61,892 nt of DNA, taken from NCBI GenBank assembly GCA_964535215.1, contig CAZHST010000021.1, positions 1-61,892 on the forward strand. Reading direction: 5' to 3'. A program made the position numbers and the translations under genes. The notes under the pieces are model-generated. The model saw only the letters and a program-made list of their open reading frames with translations, had not been told where the DNA came from and did no database searches. Shown piece after piece: positions 15,882 to 23,467 of this stretch (position 1 is the first letter of the stretch; the number at the start of each line of letters is the position of its first letter). Source of the stretch: JACQHM01 sp964535215. Its GTDB lineage: Bacteria; Methylomirabilota; Methylomirabilia; Methylomirabilales; JACQHM01.

Positions 15882-16771
15882 CGGATAGTGGTACCCGTCC
15901 AGCCTTCCCAGAGGGTGATCAGGACCGGCTGGGCCAGGGGTCCCTTACCCATAGCCTTGGCCATCCTGAAGATCTCGTGAACCAGGGCCGTCATGGGGAG
16001 GGGGACATTGAGGTCCCGACCGAGGGATAAGGCGTAGCTCAAGTCTTTACAGACGATATCCACGGTCCCTCCGGGCTGGAAGTTCCGGGCCAAGATGGCC
16101 GGTGCGGCCACCTCCAAGACCTTGGAGCCGGCCCATCCCCCTTTAATGGCCTCGTAGAGCTTTGCCGGATCGAGGCCGGCTTTGGCCCCAAGGGCGAACC
16201 CTTCGGCAACGGCGGTGAACGTGGCGTTCACGATCATGTTATTCACCAGCTTTGCCACTTGCCCAGCGCCGGAGGGACCCATGTGGACAATGGAGCGCCC
16301 GAGACATTGAAGGACCGGGAGGGCGTCCTGGAGGGTTTCGACATCCCCGCCGACCATAATGGCCAAGGTCTGCTCCTTCGCGGCGGCCTCCCCGCCGCTG
16401 ACCGGGGCGTCCAAAAAGCGGATCCCTTTTTCTCGAAGGGTGTTGGCGATCTCTTTGGTAGCGGTAGGGTCAGTGGTCCCCATGTCCACGATGATCCCAG
16501 CGGTCCTGAGCCCCTCGACCAGCCCCCCCTTCCCAAGGATGACCTCTCTGACGGCTTGGGTGCTGGGGAGGGAGAGGAGGACGATTTCGGCCTGGCAGCC
16601 AACCTCGGCCGGCGAGGAGGTCCCCTTTGCCCCTTCGTGGACCAATGAGGCCATTTTGTGATGATCGGTATCGAAGACGAAAACCGGGTAACCGGCTTTT
16701 AAGAGGTTCCGGGCCATCGGTCCTCCCATGACCCCGAGCCCGATGAATCCAAGCGGTCGAGTCGTCATCAT
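15878..16771 (-). CDS. 3-hydroxyisobutyrate dehydrogenase-family oxidoreductase
   Basis: The 297-residue beta-hydroxyacid dehydrogenase has the Rossmann motif LGFIGLGVMGGPMARNLL, the substrate motif DAPVSGGEAAAKE and the catalytic lysine segment GQVAKLVNNM. The C-terminal helical domain includes KDLSYALSLGRDLNVPLPMT. Family members oxidise 3-hydroxyisobutyrate, tartronate semialdehyde reductase substrates or related 3-hydroxy acids; which one is used here is unclear. The ATG pair at 16771 has GGAGGAGAG at proper spacing, and an in-frame extension upstream has no support. It is transcribed towards the SDR gene and away from the aminotransferase unit, with a shared 203-base control region. Confidence 0.88.
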   Translation of the reverse strand: MMTTRPLGFIGLGVMGGPMARNLLKAGYPVFVFDTDHHKMASLVHEGAKGTSSPAEVGCQAEIVLLSLPSTQAVREVILGKGGLVEGLRTAGIIVDMGTTDPTATKEIANTLREKGIRFLDAPVSGGEAAAKEQTLAIMVGGDVETLQDALPVLQCLGRSIVHMGPSGAGQVAKLVNNMIVNATFTAVAEGFALGAKAGLDPAKLYEAIKGGWAGSKVLEVAAPAILARNFQPGGTVDIVCKDLSYALSLGRDLNVPLPMTALVHEIFRMAKAMGKGPLAQPVLITLWEGWTGTTIR

Positions 16772-16931
16772 TGATCTCTCCTCCTTCTCAACACTCCTGG
16801 GGGAAGATCGGTCGAATGACAAAACTCTAACACCCAGCCTCCTCAACGTCAAGACCGATGCGGTTCTTGGATGTCACCGACTGGGATCGGTTACGGTCTT
16901 TCGGCCTCTTGTGTTGAGGCTTTTGGAGATG

Positions 16932-16961
16932 TAGGATAGGGTGATCCTATGAACGTATAGG
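16932..16961. promoter_or_regulatory. Overlapping inverted repeats, probable operator
   Basis: TAGGAT (16932-16937) and ATCCTA (16944-16949) form one inverted repeat. CCTAT (16946-16950) and ATAGG (16957-16961) form a second that shares the middle half-site. The spacing between half-site centres is about 12 bases. The array lies just upstream of the 16975 gene in the divergent region, so a repressor that recognises ATCCTA-like half-sites is plausible. Confidence 0.5.
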
Positions 16962-16974
16962 CCTGGTCCGGGGT

Positions 16975-17436
16975 ATGAGTGGGAGGAAGATGCGGTTTCA
17001 TCACTATCGGGCAATTTACTGGATCCTGCCTCATGGCCTCCTGAGCGAAGCCTACGTCCCCGTCGTCGTCCACGACGACTGCAAAGGGTGTGTGGTGTGT
17101 GAGCGGACAGCCGACTGGTTCATGGAGTTCGCACGCCTGGCCCGGGATCTGATCGGTGTTAACTTGAGAGACTGCCTCCACTGGGGGAACCTCTTCGACA
17201 ACCCCCAGCCTTTAATCGTTCCCACCTCCAATCTTGAACGGGTGAACGAGGAGGTCATTAAGAAGCTGCGGGAGGCCTACTATGCCCTTCCCGAACACGC
17301 CCGTCCCCATCTGAGGAAGATCTGGCCCCACGACCGGAACCTGTCCCAGACCGAGCGGTTCGAGGACCGCCTCAAGATCGTCGAGCGGATGATCGATCTC
17401 TGGAAGGATGGTCAGTACATTGGATGGCCCAGCTAG
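16975..17436 (+). CDS. Hypothetical protein with CKGCVVC motif
   Basis: The 153-residue soluble protein is not one I recognise. It opens with aromatic and basic residues (MRFHHYRAIYWILPHG), has the segment VVVHDDCKGCVVCERTADW with three closely spaced cysteines (C-x2-C-x2-C), and ends in an acidic-basic helix (ERFEDRLKIVERMIDLWKDG). The cysteine cluster could bind a metal or form a disulfide. It sits 25 bases ahead of a class III aminotransferase on the same strand and behind the operator-like repeats, so it is probably cotranscribed with that enzyme. An ATG at 16990 with a close GGGAGG is an alternative start. Confidence 0.6.
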   Translation: MSGRKMRFHHYRAIYWILPHGLLSEAYVPVVVHDDCKGCVVCERTADWFMEFARLARDLIGVNLRDCLHWGNLFDNPQPLIVPTSNLERVNEEVIKKLREAYYALPEHARPHLRKIWPHDRNLSQTERFEDRLKIVERMIDLWKDGQYIGWPS

Positions 17437-17461
17437 GAACAGGAGCACGGAGGGATCCTGC

Positions 17462-18850
17462 ATGGTCGAGGTGAACCCAAGGGAGCTTCTCAAGGCCGAC
17501 AGGGAATACCTGATCCACCCTCTGTACCACCCTCAAGACCACGGGGAGCCTTTAATCTTTGTCAAAGGCGAGGGGGCTATCCTTACCGATGTGAACGGTC
17601 GGCAGTACATCGATGGGCTCTCGGGCCTTTGGAACGTGAACGTTGGCCATGGCCGGAAGGAACTGGCTAAGGTGGCGGAGGAGCAGATGGGGACCCTCGC
17701 CTACTGTTCAAGCTACGCGGGCTCCTCTAACATCCCGGCCATCCAATTGGCCGCCCGCTTAAGGGAGCTGTCGTATCCGGGTTTAAATACCGTTTTCTTC
17801 ACCTGCGGCGGGGGAGAGGCGAATGAATCGGCCTTTAAGACGGCCCGCTTTTACTGGAAGGTTATGGGAAAGCCGGGGAAGGTCAAGATCATCGCCAGAG
17901 AGTTTGCATACCACGGTGTCACACTGGCGACCATGAGTGCTACCGGGATGCCGGCCTACTGGAAGATGTTTGAGCCCAGGGTTCCGGGGTTCGTCCACAT
18001 CCCGTCCCCTTATCCCTACCGGTTCAAGGGAGCCCGGGCAGGGGAAAGTATTGGGGCTGCGGCCGCGAGGGCCCTGGAGGAGGCGATCCTCCGGGAGGGG
18101 CCGGAGACGGTGGCTGCCTTCATCGCCGAGCCGGTCCAGGGGGCTGGGGGAGTTATTGTCCCGCCCGATGATTATTTCCCCCGGGTCCGGGAGATCTGTT
18201 CAAAGTACGACGTCCTTTTCATCGCCGACGAGGTCATCACCGGCTTCGGCCGGACCGGACGCTGGTTCGCCCTCATGCGGTGGGGGGTGGAGCCGGACAT
18301 CCTCTCCTTCGCCAAAGGGATCACCAGCGGCTACCTGCCGCTGGGAGGGATCATGGTCTCCGACGCCATCCGGGATGCGATCCTCTCGGTTCCCTACGAG
18401 GATCGCTGGATGCATGCCTATACCTACTCAGGGCACCCCACCTGCTGCGCCGTGGCCTTAAAGAACCTGGAGATCCTCGAAAGAGAGGGCCTGGTAGAAC
18501 GGGCCGAACAGATGGGGAAGCGGCTGCTTGCAGGTTTACAGACCCTCTATGAGTTTCCGGCCGTCGGAGACGTCAGGGGGCTGGGACTGATGGCCGCCGT
18601 AGAGCTGGTGGCCGATCGAGGGACAAAGACCCCCTTCGATCCAGCCCTGAAGGTGGGGAGGAGAATCCGGAGGGAGGCGCAGGAGCGGGGCCTCTTCACC
18701 CGCTTCATCCGGGATGTCCTCGTCTTGGCTCCACCTCTGGTTGTGACCGAGGAACAGGTGGACCGGATCGTGGAGATCCTTCGGGAGGCGATCCGGGCAA
18801 AGGTTCCGGGGGGAGGGTCGGGCCCGGGTGGGGTTCCGTCCCCTGGATGA
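17462..18850 (+). CDS. Class III (omega) aminotransferase
   Basis: This 462-residue PLP enzyme moves an amino group from an omega-amine or beta-amino acid, usually to pyruvate. Visible motifs are TCGGGEANESAFKTARFYWK, the Asp-containing DEVITGFGRTGRWF that contacts the PLP ring nitrogen, the catalytic lysine in SFAKGITSGYLPLGG, and AYTYSGHPTCCAVALKNLE. Similarity is highest to beta-alanine/pyruvate or putrescine transaminases, but the exact donor is not readable. The ATG at 17462 follows GGAGGGATCC. The last 146 bases overlap the 3' end of the opposing PBP1A gene, which codes in the other direction. Confidence 0.9.
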   Translation: MVEVNPRELLKADREYLIHPLYHPQDHGEPLIFVKGEGAILTDVNGRQYIDGLSGLWNVNVGHGRKELAKVAEEQMGTLAYCSSYAGSSNIPAIQLAARLRELSYPGLNTVFFTCGGGEANESAFKTARFYWKVMGKPGKVKIIAREFAYHGVTLATMSATGMPAYWKMFEPRVPGFVHIPSPYPYRFKGARAGESIGAAAARALEEAILREGPETVAAFIAEPVQGAGGVIVPPDDYFPRVREICSKYDVLFIADEVITGFGRTGRWFALMRWGVEPDILSFAKGITSGYLPLGGIMVSDAIRDAILSVPYEDRWMHAYTYSGHPTCCAVALKNLEILEREGLVERAEQMGKRLLAGLQTLYEFPAVGDVRGLGLMAAVELVADRGTKTPFDPALKVGRRIRREAQERGLFTRFIRDVLVLAPPLVVTEEQVDRIVEILREAIRAKVPGGGSGPGGVPSPG

Positions 18851-21023
18851 AGAACTCGATGATAGCCGTCTTGTCGTCGGGCGAGGCCGGACGGCCGGTT
18901 TGATAGTCAACGGGGATGGCGATGACGTTGGAAGGGACTGGGAACTCCTCCTGGGGGAGGGAGGGAAGAATCTTCTGCATGAAGTTTGCCCAGATGGGAA
19001 CCGCCAGGCGGGAGCTCGATTCGTGGGGGCCGAGGGACCGTTTGGTATCGTAGCCGAGCCAGACCCCGGCGACCAAAGAGGGGGTGTAGCCGATGAACCA
19101 GACGTCGGTGGCCTCCTGGGTGGTTCCCGTTTTGCCGGCCAGGGGACCCTGTAAGAACGCGGCCCCCTTTCCGGTCCCTCGTTGGATGACCCCTTTTAAG
19201 ATCTGGGTCAGGATGAAGGCGACTTCCTCCCGCATGACCTGCTCTCCCTCCGGGAGCTGTTCCTCCAGGATGTTTCCTCTTCCATCCACGACCTTCCTGA
19301 TCATATACGGCTTCATCCTGATCCCCCGGTTTGCGAAGGCTCCATAGGCGGAGACCATCTCTAAGAGGGTGACCTCCGAGACCCCCAGGGCCAGGGCATA
19401 TTCGGGGCGGAGAGGGCCCTGGATCCCCAGGGCGCTGGCCAGCTCGATCACCGGTTGGACCCCGACCCTCTCGATGAGCTTGACGGCCATGACATTGATG
19501 GAATGTTCCAGGCCCTGGCGAAGCGTGGTGGGACCTCGGAACTTCCGGTCGTAGTTCTCGGGGGTCCATACCCCTCCAGCGACCGGGTAGCTCACCGGGG
19601 AGTCATCGAGGATCGTGGCAGGGGTGTAGCCTCGGTCGAAGGCAACCGCGTAGACAAAGGGTTTAAAGGCCGAGCCGGGTTGCCTCTTCGCCTGAACGGC
19701 CCGATTGAACTGGCTCCGTTTGAAGTCGTAGCCACCGATCATGGCCTTGATTTGTCCTGTCTTTGGATCAATGGCCAGGAAGGCCCCTTCAATTTCGGGG
19801 TCCTGCTCCAGGGTAAGCTCCAGCTTCTTTTTCCCTTCGTCCACGGCCAGGATCCGGACCTTGATTGACTCCCCGGGGTTAAAGGCCTTCCAAGGCTTCT
19901 CAAGGCCTGCCCACCCAAGCGTTTCAAAGGCCAGCTCCCCATAATAGGGGCCAACCCTGACCGTCAAGCCTTTCTGGCTGACACTGATCACCTGGGCGGT
20001 AAGAATCTCCCCAACCCTGGGAGGGAGATAGGAGGGGCGCTCTCCGGTGATCGCTCTCACCTGAGGTCTGTACCCTTTCGCTTTATCAAGGGCCCGGAGT
20101 CCATTGAGGAGGGCCTCTTCAGCCGCCTTCTGCATGGCGAGGTTTAAGGTGGTGTAAACCTGGAGGCCGCCGTGGTAGAGGGCGTAGGTCCCGTAGCGGT
20201 CCTCGAGCGTTTGGCGGATCTCCTCGACGAAGTACGGGGCGATGTTCCTGGTGGGGTTAAAGCGGCTCTCGTCAAAAGGGACTTTGGAGGCGGCCAGGGC
20301 TTGTTCCTTCGTGATAAACCCTAGAGCCACCATCCGGCTCAGGACGTGTTCCCGGCGCCGTCGAGCCCGTTCCCTGTCCACGATGGGGGAATAATACGTG
20401 GGGGCTCTGGGGAGGCCGGCCAATGTGGCTGCCTCGGCAAGGGTGAGTTGGTCCACCGATTTGGAGAAATAGGTCTGGGCGGCTGCCTCGACCCCGTAGG
20501 CGCCGTGACCGAAATAGATCTGGTTGAAGTAGAGCTCCAGGATCTTGTCCTTACTATAGCGTTTCTCGATTTCCAGGGCGAGGAGGATCTCCTTCACCTT
20601 CCTTGCCAGGCTCTTCTCGGGTGTCAGGAAAAGGACCTTGGCCAGTTGTTGGGTGATCGAGCTTCCCCCTTCGGCCAGACAGAGGCATGTTAGATTCCTC
20701 CATATCGCCCTGACGATCCCGCGAAGGTTGATCCCACTATGCTCGTAGAACTGGGCATCCTCTACGGCGATGAGGGCCTGGATCAAGGGTTTGGGGATCC
20801 TGCTTAAAGGAACAAAGATGCGGTTCTGCTTGAAGAGGGAGGCGAAGGGTTGATCCTGGTCAGAGTAGAGGATGGTGGCGACCGAGGGTTCGTACACCTC
20901 CAGGGGGTCAAGGGGGGGCAGGTCTTTGACATAGGCGGCGACCAGTCCAGAGGCGGCCCCCACGGTGATGGCCAAGCCGATTAAAAAGAACCAGAGGAAA
21001 AACCTCAACGGCGATCCTCGCAT
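18705..21023 (-). CDS. mrcA: Class A penicillin-binding protein (PBP1A)
   Basis: The bifunctional peptidoglycan synthase has about 772 residues: a short cytoplasmic tail and one membrane helix (FFLWFFLIGLAITVGAASGL), the GT51 glycosyltransferase domain (EDAQFYEHSGINLRGI, GGSSITQQLAK, LELYFNQIYFGHGAYGVE), an OB-like insertion around residues 330-410, and the transpeptidase with SAFK, SIN (GLEHSINVM) and KTGTT. A Pro/Gly-rich tail of about 50 residues ends it, partly encoded on the strand opposite the aminotransferase end. The ATG at 21023 gives the expected start before the membrane helix. It acts in the inner membrane. It is divergent from tyrS. Confidence 0.94.
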   Translation of the reverse strand: MRGSPLRFFLWFFLIGLAITVGAASGLVAAYVKDLPPLDPLEVYEPSVATILYSDQDQPFASLFKQNRIFVPLSRIPKPLIQALIAVEDAQFYEHSGINLRGIVRAIWRNLTCLCLAEGGSSITQQLAKVLFLTPEKSLARKVKEILLALEIEKRYSKDKILELYFNQIYFGHGAYGVEAAAQTYFSKSVDQLTLAEAATLAGLPRAPTYYSPIVDRERARRRREHVLSRMVALGFITKEQALAASKVPFDESRFNPTRNIAPYFVEEIRQTLEDRYGTYALYHGGLQVYTTLNLAMQKAAEEALLNGLRALDKAKGYRPQVRAITGERPSYLPPRVGEILTAQVISVSQKGLTVRVGPYYGELAFETLGWAGLEKPWKAFNPGESIKVRILAVDEGKKKLELTLEQDPEIEGAFLAIDPKTGQIKAMIGGYDFKRSQFNRAVQAKRQPGSAFKPFVYAVAFDRGYTPATILDDSPVSYPVAGGVWTPENYDRKFRGPTTLRQGLEHSINVMAVKLIERVGVQPVIELASALGIQGPLRPEYALALGVSEVTLLEMVSAYGAFANRGIRMKPYMIRKVVDGRGNILEEQLPEGEQVMREEVAFILTQILKGVIQRGTGKGAAFLQGPLAGKTGTTQEATDVWFIGYTPSLVAGVWLGYDTKRSLGPHESSSRLAVPIWANFMQKILPSLPQEEFPVPSNVIAIPVDYQTGRPASPDDKTAIIEFFIQGTEPHPGPTLPPEPLPGSPPEGSPRSGPPVPRSQPEVEPRRGHPG

Positions 21024-21239
21024 AGCTGGTTCCACCGAGTCTGGGTTAGGTTTATCATACCACATGGAGCTTGTTCCGAGAACCCTTATGGGGCTAGGTT
21101 CGGAGCGTCGAGCGAGCCCGAGCGGCAGCGGCTCATCTCTGGGCTGAAGTTGGTGGGGGACTTTCCGGGCCCTTTTTGCTTGCACCTCACCCCTTTTCAT
21201 GCTAGAAGTTAGTACCTTGGAGGATTGGCGGATCGAGCT

Positions 21240-22487
21240 ATGGATATCAAGAAAGAGGCCAGGAAGCAGTTCGAGATCCTCAAGAGGCGGACGGTCGAGG
21301 TCGTGACGGAGGAAGAGTTTTTGAGGAAACTCGAGCGGTCCCTCGCGACCCAGGTGCCCCTCCGGGTGAAGCTCGGCGTTGATCCTACTGCCCCTGACCT
21401 CCACCTGGGCCATACGGTGGTGATCCACAAGCTCCGGGAGTTTCAGGAGCTTGGCCATCAAGTGATCTTTTTGATCGGCGATTTTACCGGGATGATCGGC
21501 GATCCCAGCGGTCGCTCGGAGACCAGGAAGCCCCTAACCAAGGAAGAGGTTCTGCGTAACGCTGAGACCTATAAACGTCAGATCTTCAAGCTCCTCGACC
21601 CAGAAAAGACCGTCATCGAATTCAACAGCCGGTGGGCCTCTAGGATGAGTGCCGAGGAGTTGATCCATTTGGCCGGCAGGTATACGGTTGCCAGGATGCT
21701 CGAGCGGGACGACTTCCAGAAGCGTACGGCTTCGGGGCAGCCGATTGGTATTCATGAATTTCTCTACCCCTTGCTTCAAGGGTACGACTCGGTCATGCTT
21801 AAAGCCGACGTTGAGCTGGGGGGGACGGATCAGACGTTCAACTTGCTTGTGGGACGGGAATTGCAGCGGGACTTCGGTCAGGAGCCCCAGGTCATCATGA
21901 CCATGCCGATCCTTGAGGGCTTAGATGGGGTCCAGAAGATGTCCAAAAGCCTTGGGAACTATATTGGCATTGATGAACCGGCCAAAGAGATCTATGGGAA
22001 GGTGATGTCTATCCCGGATGCCCTTATGCTGCGCTACTACGAGTTGGTTACCCATCTCCCTTCCGAGGAGGTGGAAAGAATCCGCCAGCGCCTCCAGGAG
22101 GGATTGCTCCATCCACGAGAGGCTAAGGCCAATCTGGCCAAGCTCCTCGTGTCTCTGTACCATGGGGCCGAGGCTGCCGAAAAGGCTCAGGAGGAGTTCA
22201 ATCGGGTCTTCAGAGATAAGCAAGCTCCAGAGGATCTGGAGACAGTCCACATCATGGCGACTGGACAACGCCTTTGGCTTCCCTTGGTCTTGACCCGGGC
22301 TGGCCTGACACCTTCAAGCTCTGAGGCCCGCCGGCTGATTCAGCAGGGGGCTGTGGAGGTGGATGGGAAGCGGATCACCGATGTGAACTGTGAATTGGCG
22401 ACGGACCGGGAGTACCTGGTCCGGGTGGGGAAGAGGAAATTTAAGAGGGTCAGGTTCCACGGCTTCCGGACCTTGGATCTGGACTAG
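21240..22487 (+). CDS. tyrS: Tyrosyl-tRNA synthetase
   Basis: This class I synthetase charges tRNA-Tyr. The 415-residue protein shows GVDPTAPDLHLGHTVVIHKL (HIGH-like), FTGMIGDPSGRSETRKPLT, the tyrosine pocket GGTDQTFNLLVGRELQ, the KMSKS loop in VQKMSKSLGNYIGI, and a C-terminal S4 RNA-binding domain (SSSEARRLIQQGAVEVDGKR). It belongs to the longer-insert bacterial type with the DPTAPDLHLGH signature, sometimes called TyrRS type 2. ATG at 21240 is favoured; a TTG at 21225 has GGAGG only one base ahead and is too close. Confidence 0.96.
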   Translation: MDIKKEARKQFEILKRRTVEVVTEEEFLRKLERSLATQVPLRVKLGVDPTAPDLHLGHTVVIHKLREFQELGHQVIFLIGDFTGMIGDPSGRSETRKPLTKEEVLRNAETYKRQIFKLLDPEKTVIEFNSRWASRMSAEELIHLAGRYTVARMLERDDFQKRTASGQPIGIHEFLYPLLQGYDSVMLKADVELGGTDQTFNLLVGRELQRDFGQEPQVIMTMPILEGLDGVQKMSKSLGNYIGIDEPAKEIYGKVMSIPDALMLRYYELVTHLPSEEVERIRQRLQEGLLHPREAKANLAKLLVSLYHGAEAAEKAQEEFNRVFRDKQAPEDLETVHIMATGQRLWLPLVLTRAGLTPSSSEARRLIQQGAVEVDGKRITDVNCELATDREYLVRVGKRKFKRVRFHGFRTLDLD

Positions 22488-22632
22488 GAGGAGGATGACG
22501 GCCGGCCGTGGTGCAGCCAAGGGTTGGCGGTGGACGGGTTGGGTTCTTTGCAGTTGTTGGCGTCCAAATGCTCCAGCTACCCCCGTCTATCTTCGCAACT
22601 CTTTGGGAACGTCTGCCTAGATGACAAAACTA

Positions 22633-22673
22633 TTGACAAATTTAAGAAAAAGATGCATCCTAGATGTTCTAGG
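22633..22673 (+). promoter_or_regulatory. rpsU control region with 15-bp palindrome
   Basis: The consensus -35 box TTGACA is at 22633-22638. The perfect palindrome CCTAGA-TGT-TCTAGG is at 22659-22673, overlapping the expected -10 position, and an AT-rich TTATATTTTC follows at about 22679. A DNA-binding protein sitting on the palindrome would block the promoter, or TATATT may serve as the -10 of a second promoter. The AT content is clearly higher than in the surrounding genes. Confidence 0.5.
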
Positions 22674-22718
22674 GTTAATTATATTTTCAACGTAAAGAGA
22701 TAAGGGGGTGGGATAAGG

Positions 22719-22919
22719 ATGCCAACCGTTGTTGTTAGGGAGGATGAATCCTTTGAGAGCGCTTTAAGACGTTTTAAGAAACAGTGCGAGAAGGCAGGGG
22801 TCCTCTCCGAGCTTAGGAAGCGGGAGCACTACGAGAAGCCCAGCGTCCGCCGCAAGAAAAAGGCGATGGCTGCTCGCAAGAAGCTGCTCAAGCGCCTGAA
22901 GCTGTTCCAGCAGGAGTAG
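22719..22919 (+). CDS. rpsU: Ribosomal protein S21 (bS21)
   Basis: This 66-residue, very basic protein begins MPTVVVREDESFESALRRFK and carries VRRKKKAMAARKKLLKRL, the S21 hallmark. S21 joins the 30S subunit near the anti-Shine-Dalgarno end of 16S rRNA. GGGGGTGGGATAAGG precedes the ATG. It opens the macromolecular-synthesis block with yqeY, mutS2, dnaG and rpoD, an extended version of the classic rpsU-dnaG-rpoD operon. An intrinsic terminator after yqeY separates the first two genes from the rest. Confidence 0.97.
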   Translation: MPTVVVREDESFESALRRFKKQCEKAGVLSELRKREHYEKPSVRRKKKAMAARKKLLKRLKLFQQE

Positions 22920-22924
22920 GAAGG

Positions 22925-23377
22925 GTGGGGTTGAAGGCCCGACTTCAGCAGGATCTTAAAGAAGCCATGAGGGCAAAGGACGGGCTTCGAGTTTCGGTCA
23001 TCCGTCTTTTAAATGCCCTCATTAAGAACCGCGAGGTTGACAAACGGCGGGAGCTTACCGAGGCCGAGCTGCTGGAGGCTGTGGCCTTTTCTGTCAAGCT
23101 CCGAAGAGAGGCCATCGAGGAGTACCGGCGGGCAGGCCGGGAGGATTTGGCAGGGAAGGAAGAAGCCGAGCTCAACATCCTGGCGTCGTACCTTCCACCG
23201 CCTCTCTCAAGGGAGGAGCTTTTGCGAAAGATAGAGGAGGTCATCGCCGAGGTCGGGGCTTCCTCCCCAAAGGATATGGGCAAGGTGATGGCCCGTCTCA
23301 TGCCGGAGATCCTGGGAAGGGTGGACGGACGTTTCGCCAGCGAGATGGTCAAGGAAGCGCTGTCGCGGGCTTCTTAA
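22925..23377 (+). CDS. yqeY: GatB/YqeY domain protein
   Basis: The 150-residue protein matches the stand-alone YqeY family: an N-terminal helical half (LQQDLKEAMRAKDGLRVSVI, RLLNALIKNREVDK) and the C-terminal half with ASYLPPPLSREEL, PKDMGKVMARLMPEI and GRVDGRFASEMVK. The same domain is fused to GatB in tRNA amidotransferase, where it may contact tRNA; the free form has no settled function. The GTG start is five bases after rpsU, and rpsU-yqeY adjacency is very common, so the two are cotranscribed. Confidence 0.93.
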   Translation: MGLKARLQQDLKEAMRAKDGLRVSVIRLLNALIKNREVDKRRELTEAELLEAVAFSVKLRREAIEEYRRAGREDLAGKEEAELNILASYLPPPLSREELLRKIEEVIAEVGASSPKDMGKVMARLMPEILGRVDGRFASEMVKEALSRAS

Positions 23378-23411
23378 AGAGCCGGTCCGTTGAGGGATGG
23401 GTGAGGAGCGA

Positions 23412-23440
23412 GGGACTCTGCGACGAGTCCCTTGTTTTTT
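23412..23440 (+). terminator. Intrinsic terminator after yqeY
   Basis: GGGACTC (23412-23418), the six-base loop TGCGAC, GAGTCCC (23425-23431) and then TTGTTTTTT. A perfect 7-bp stem with a U tract makes this one of the two clearest terminators in the window. Confidence 0.85.
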
Positions 23441-23467
23441 CCTCTCTTCATAAGCGATGTGAGGGAC

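Noticed and set aside
23432..23467. TTG start for mutS2 at 23432
   Set aside because: It falls in the U tract of an intrinsic terminator; GTG starts further in match the family N-terminus.
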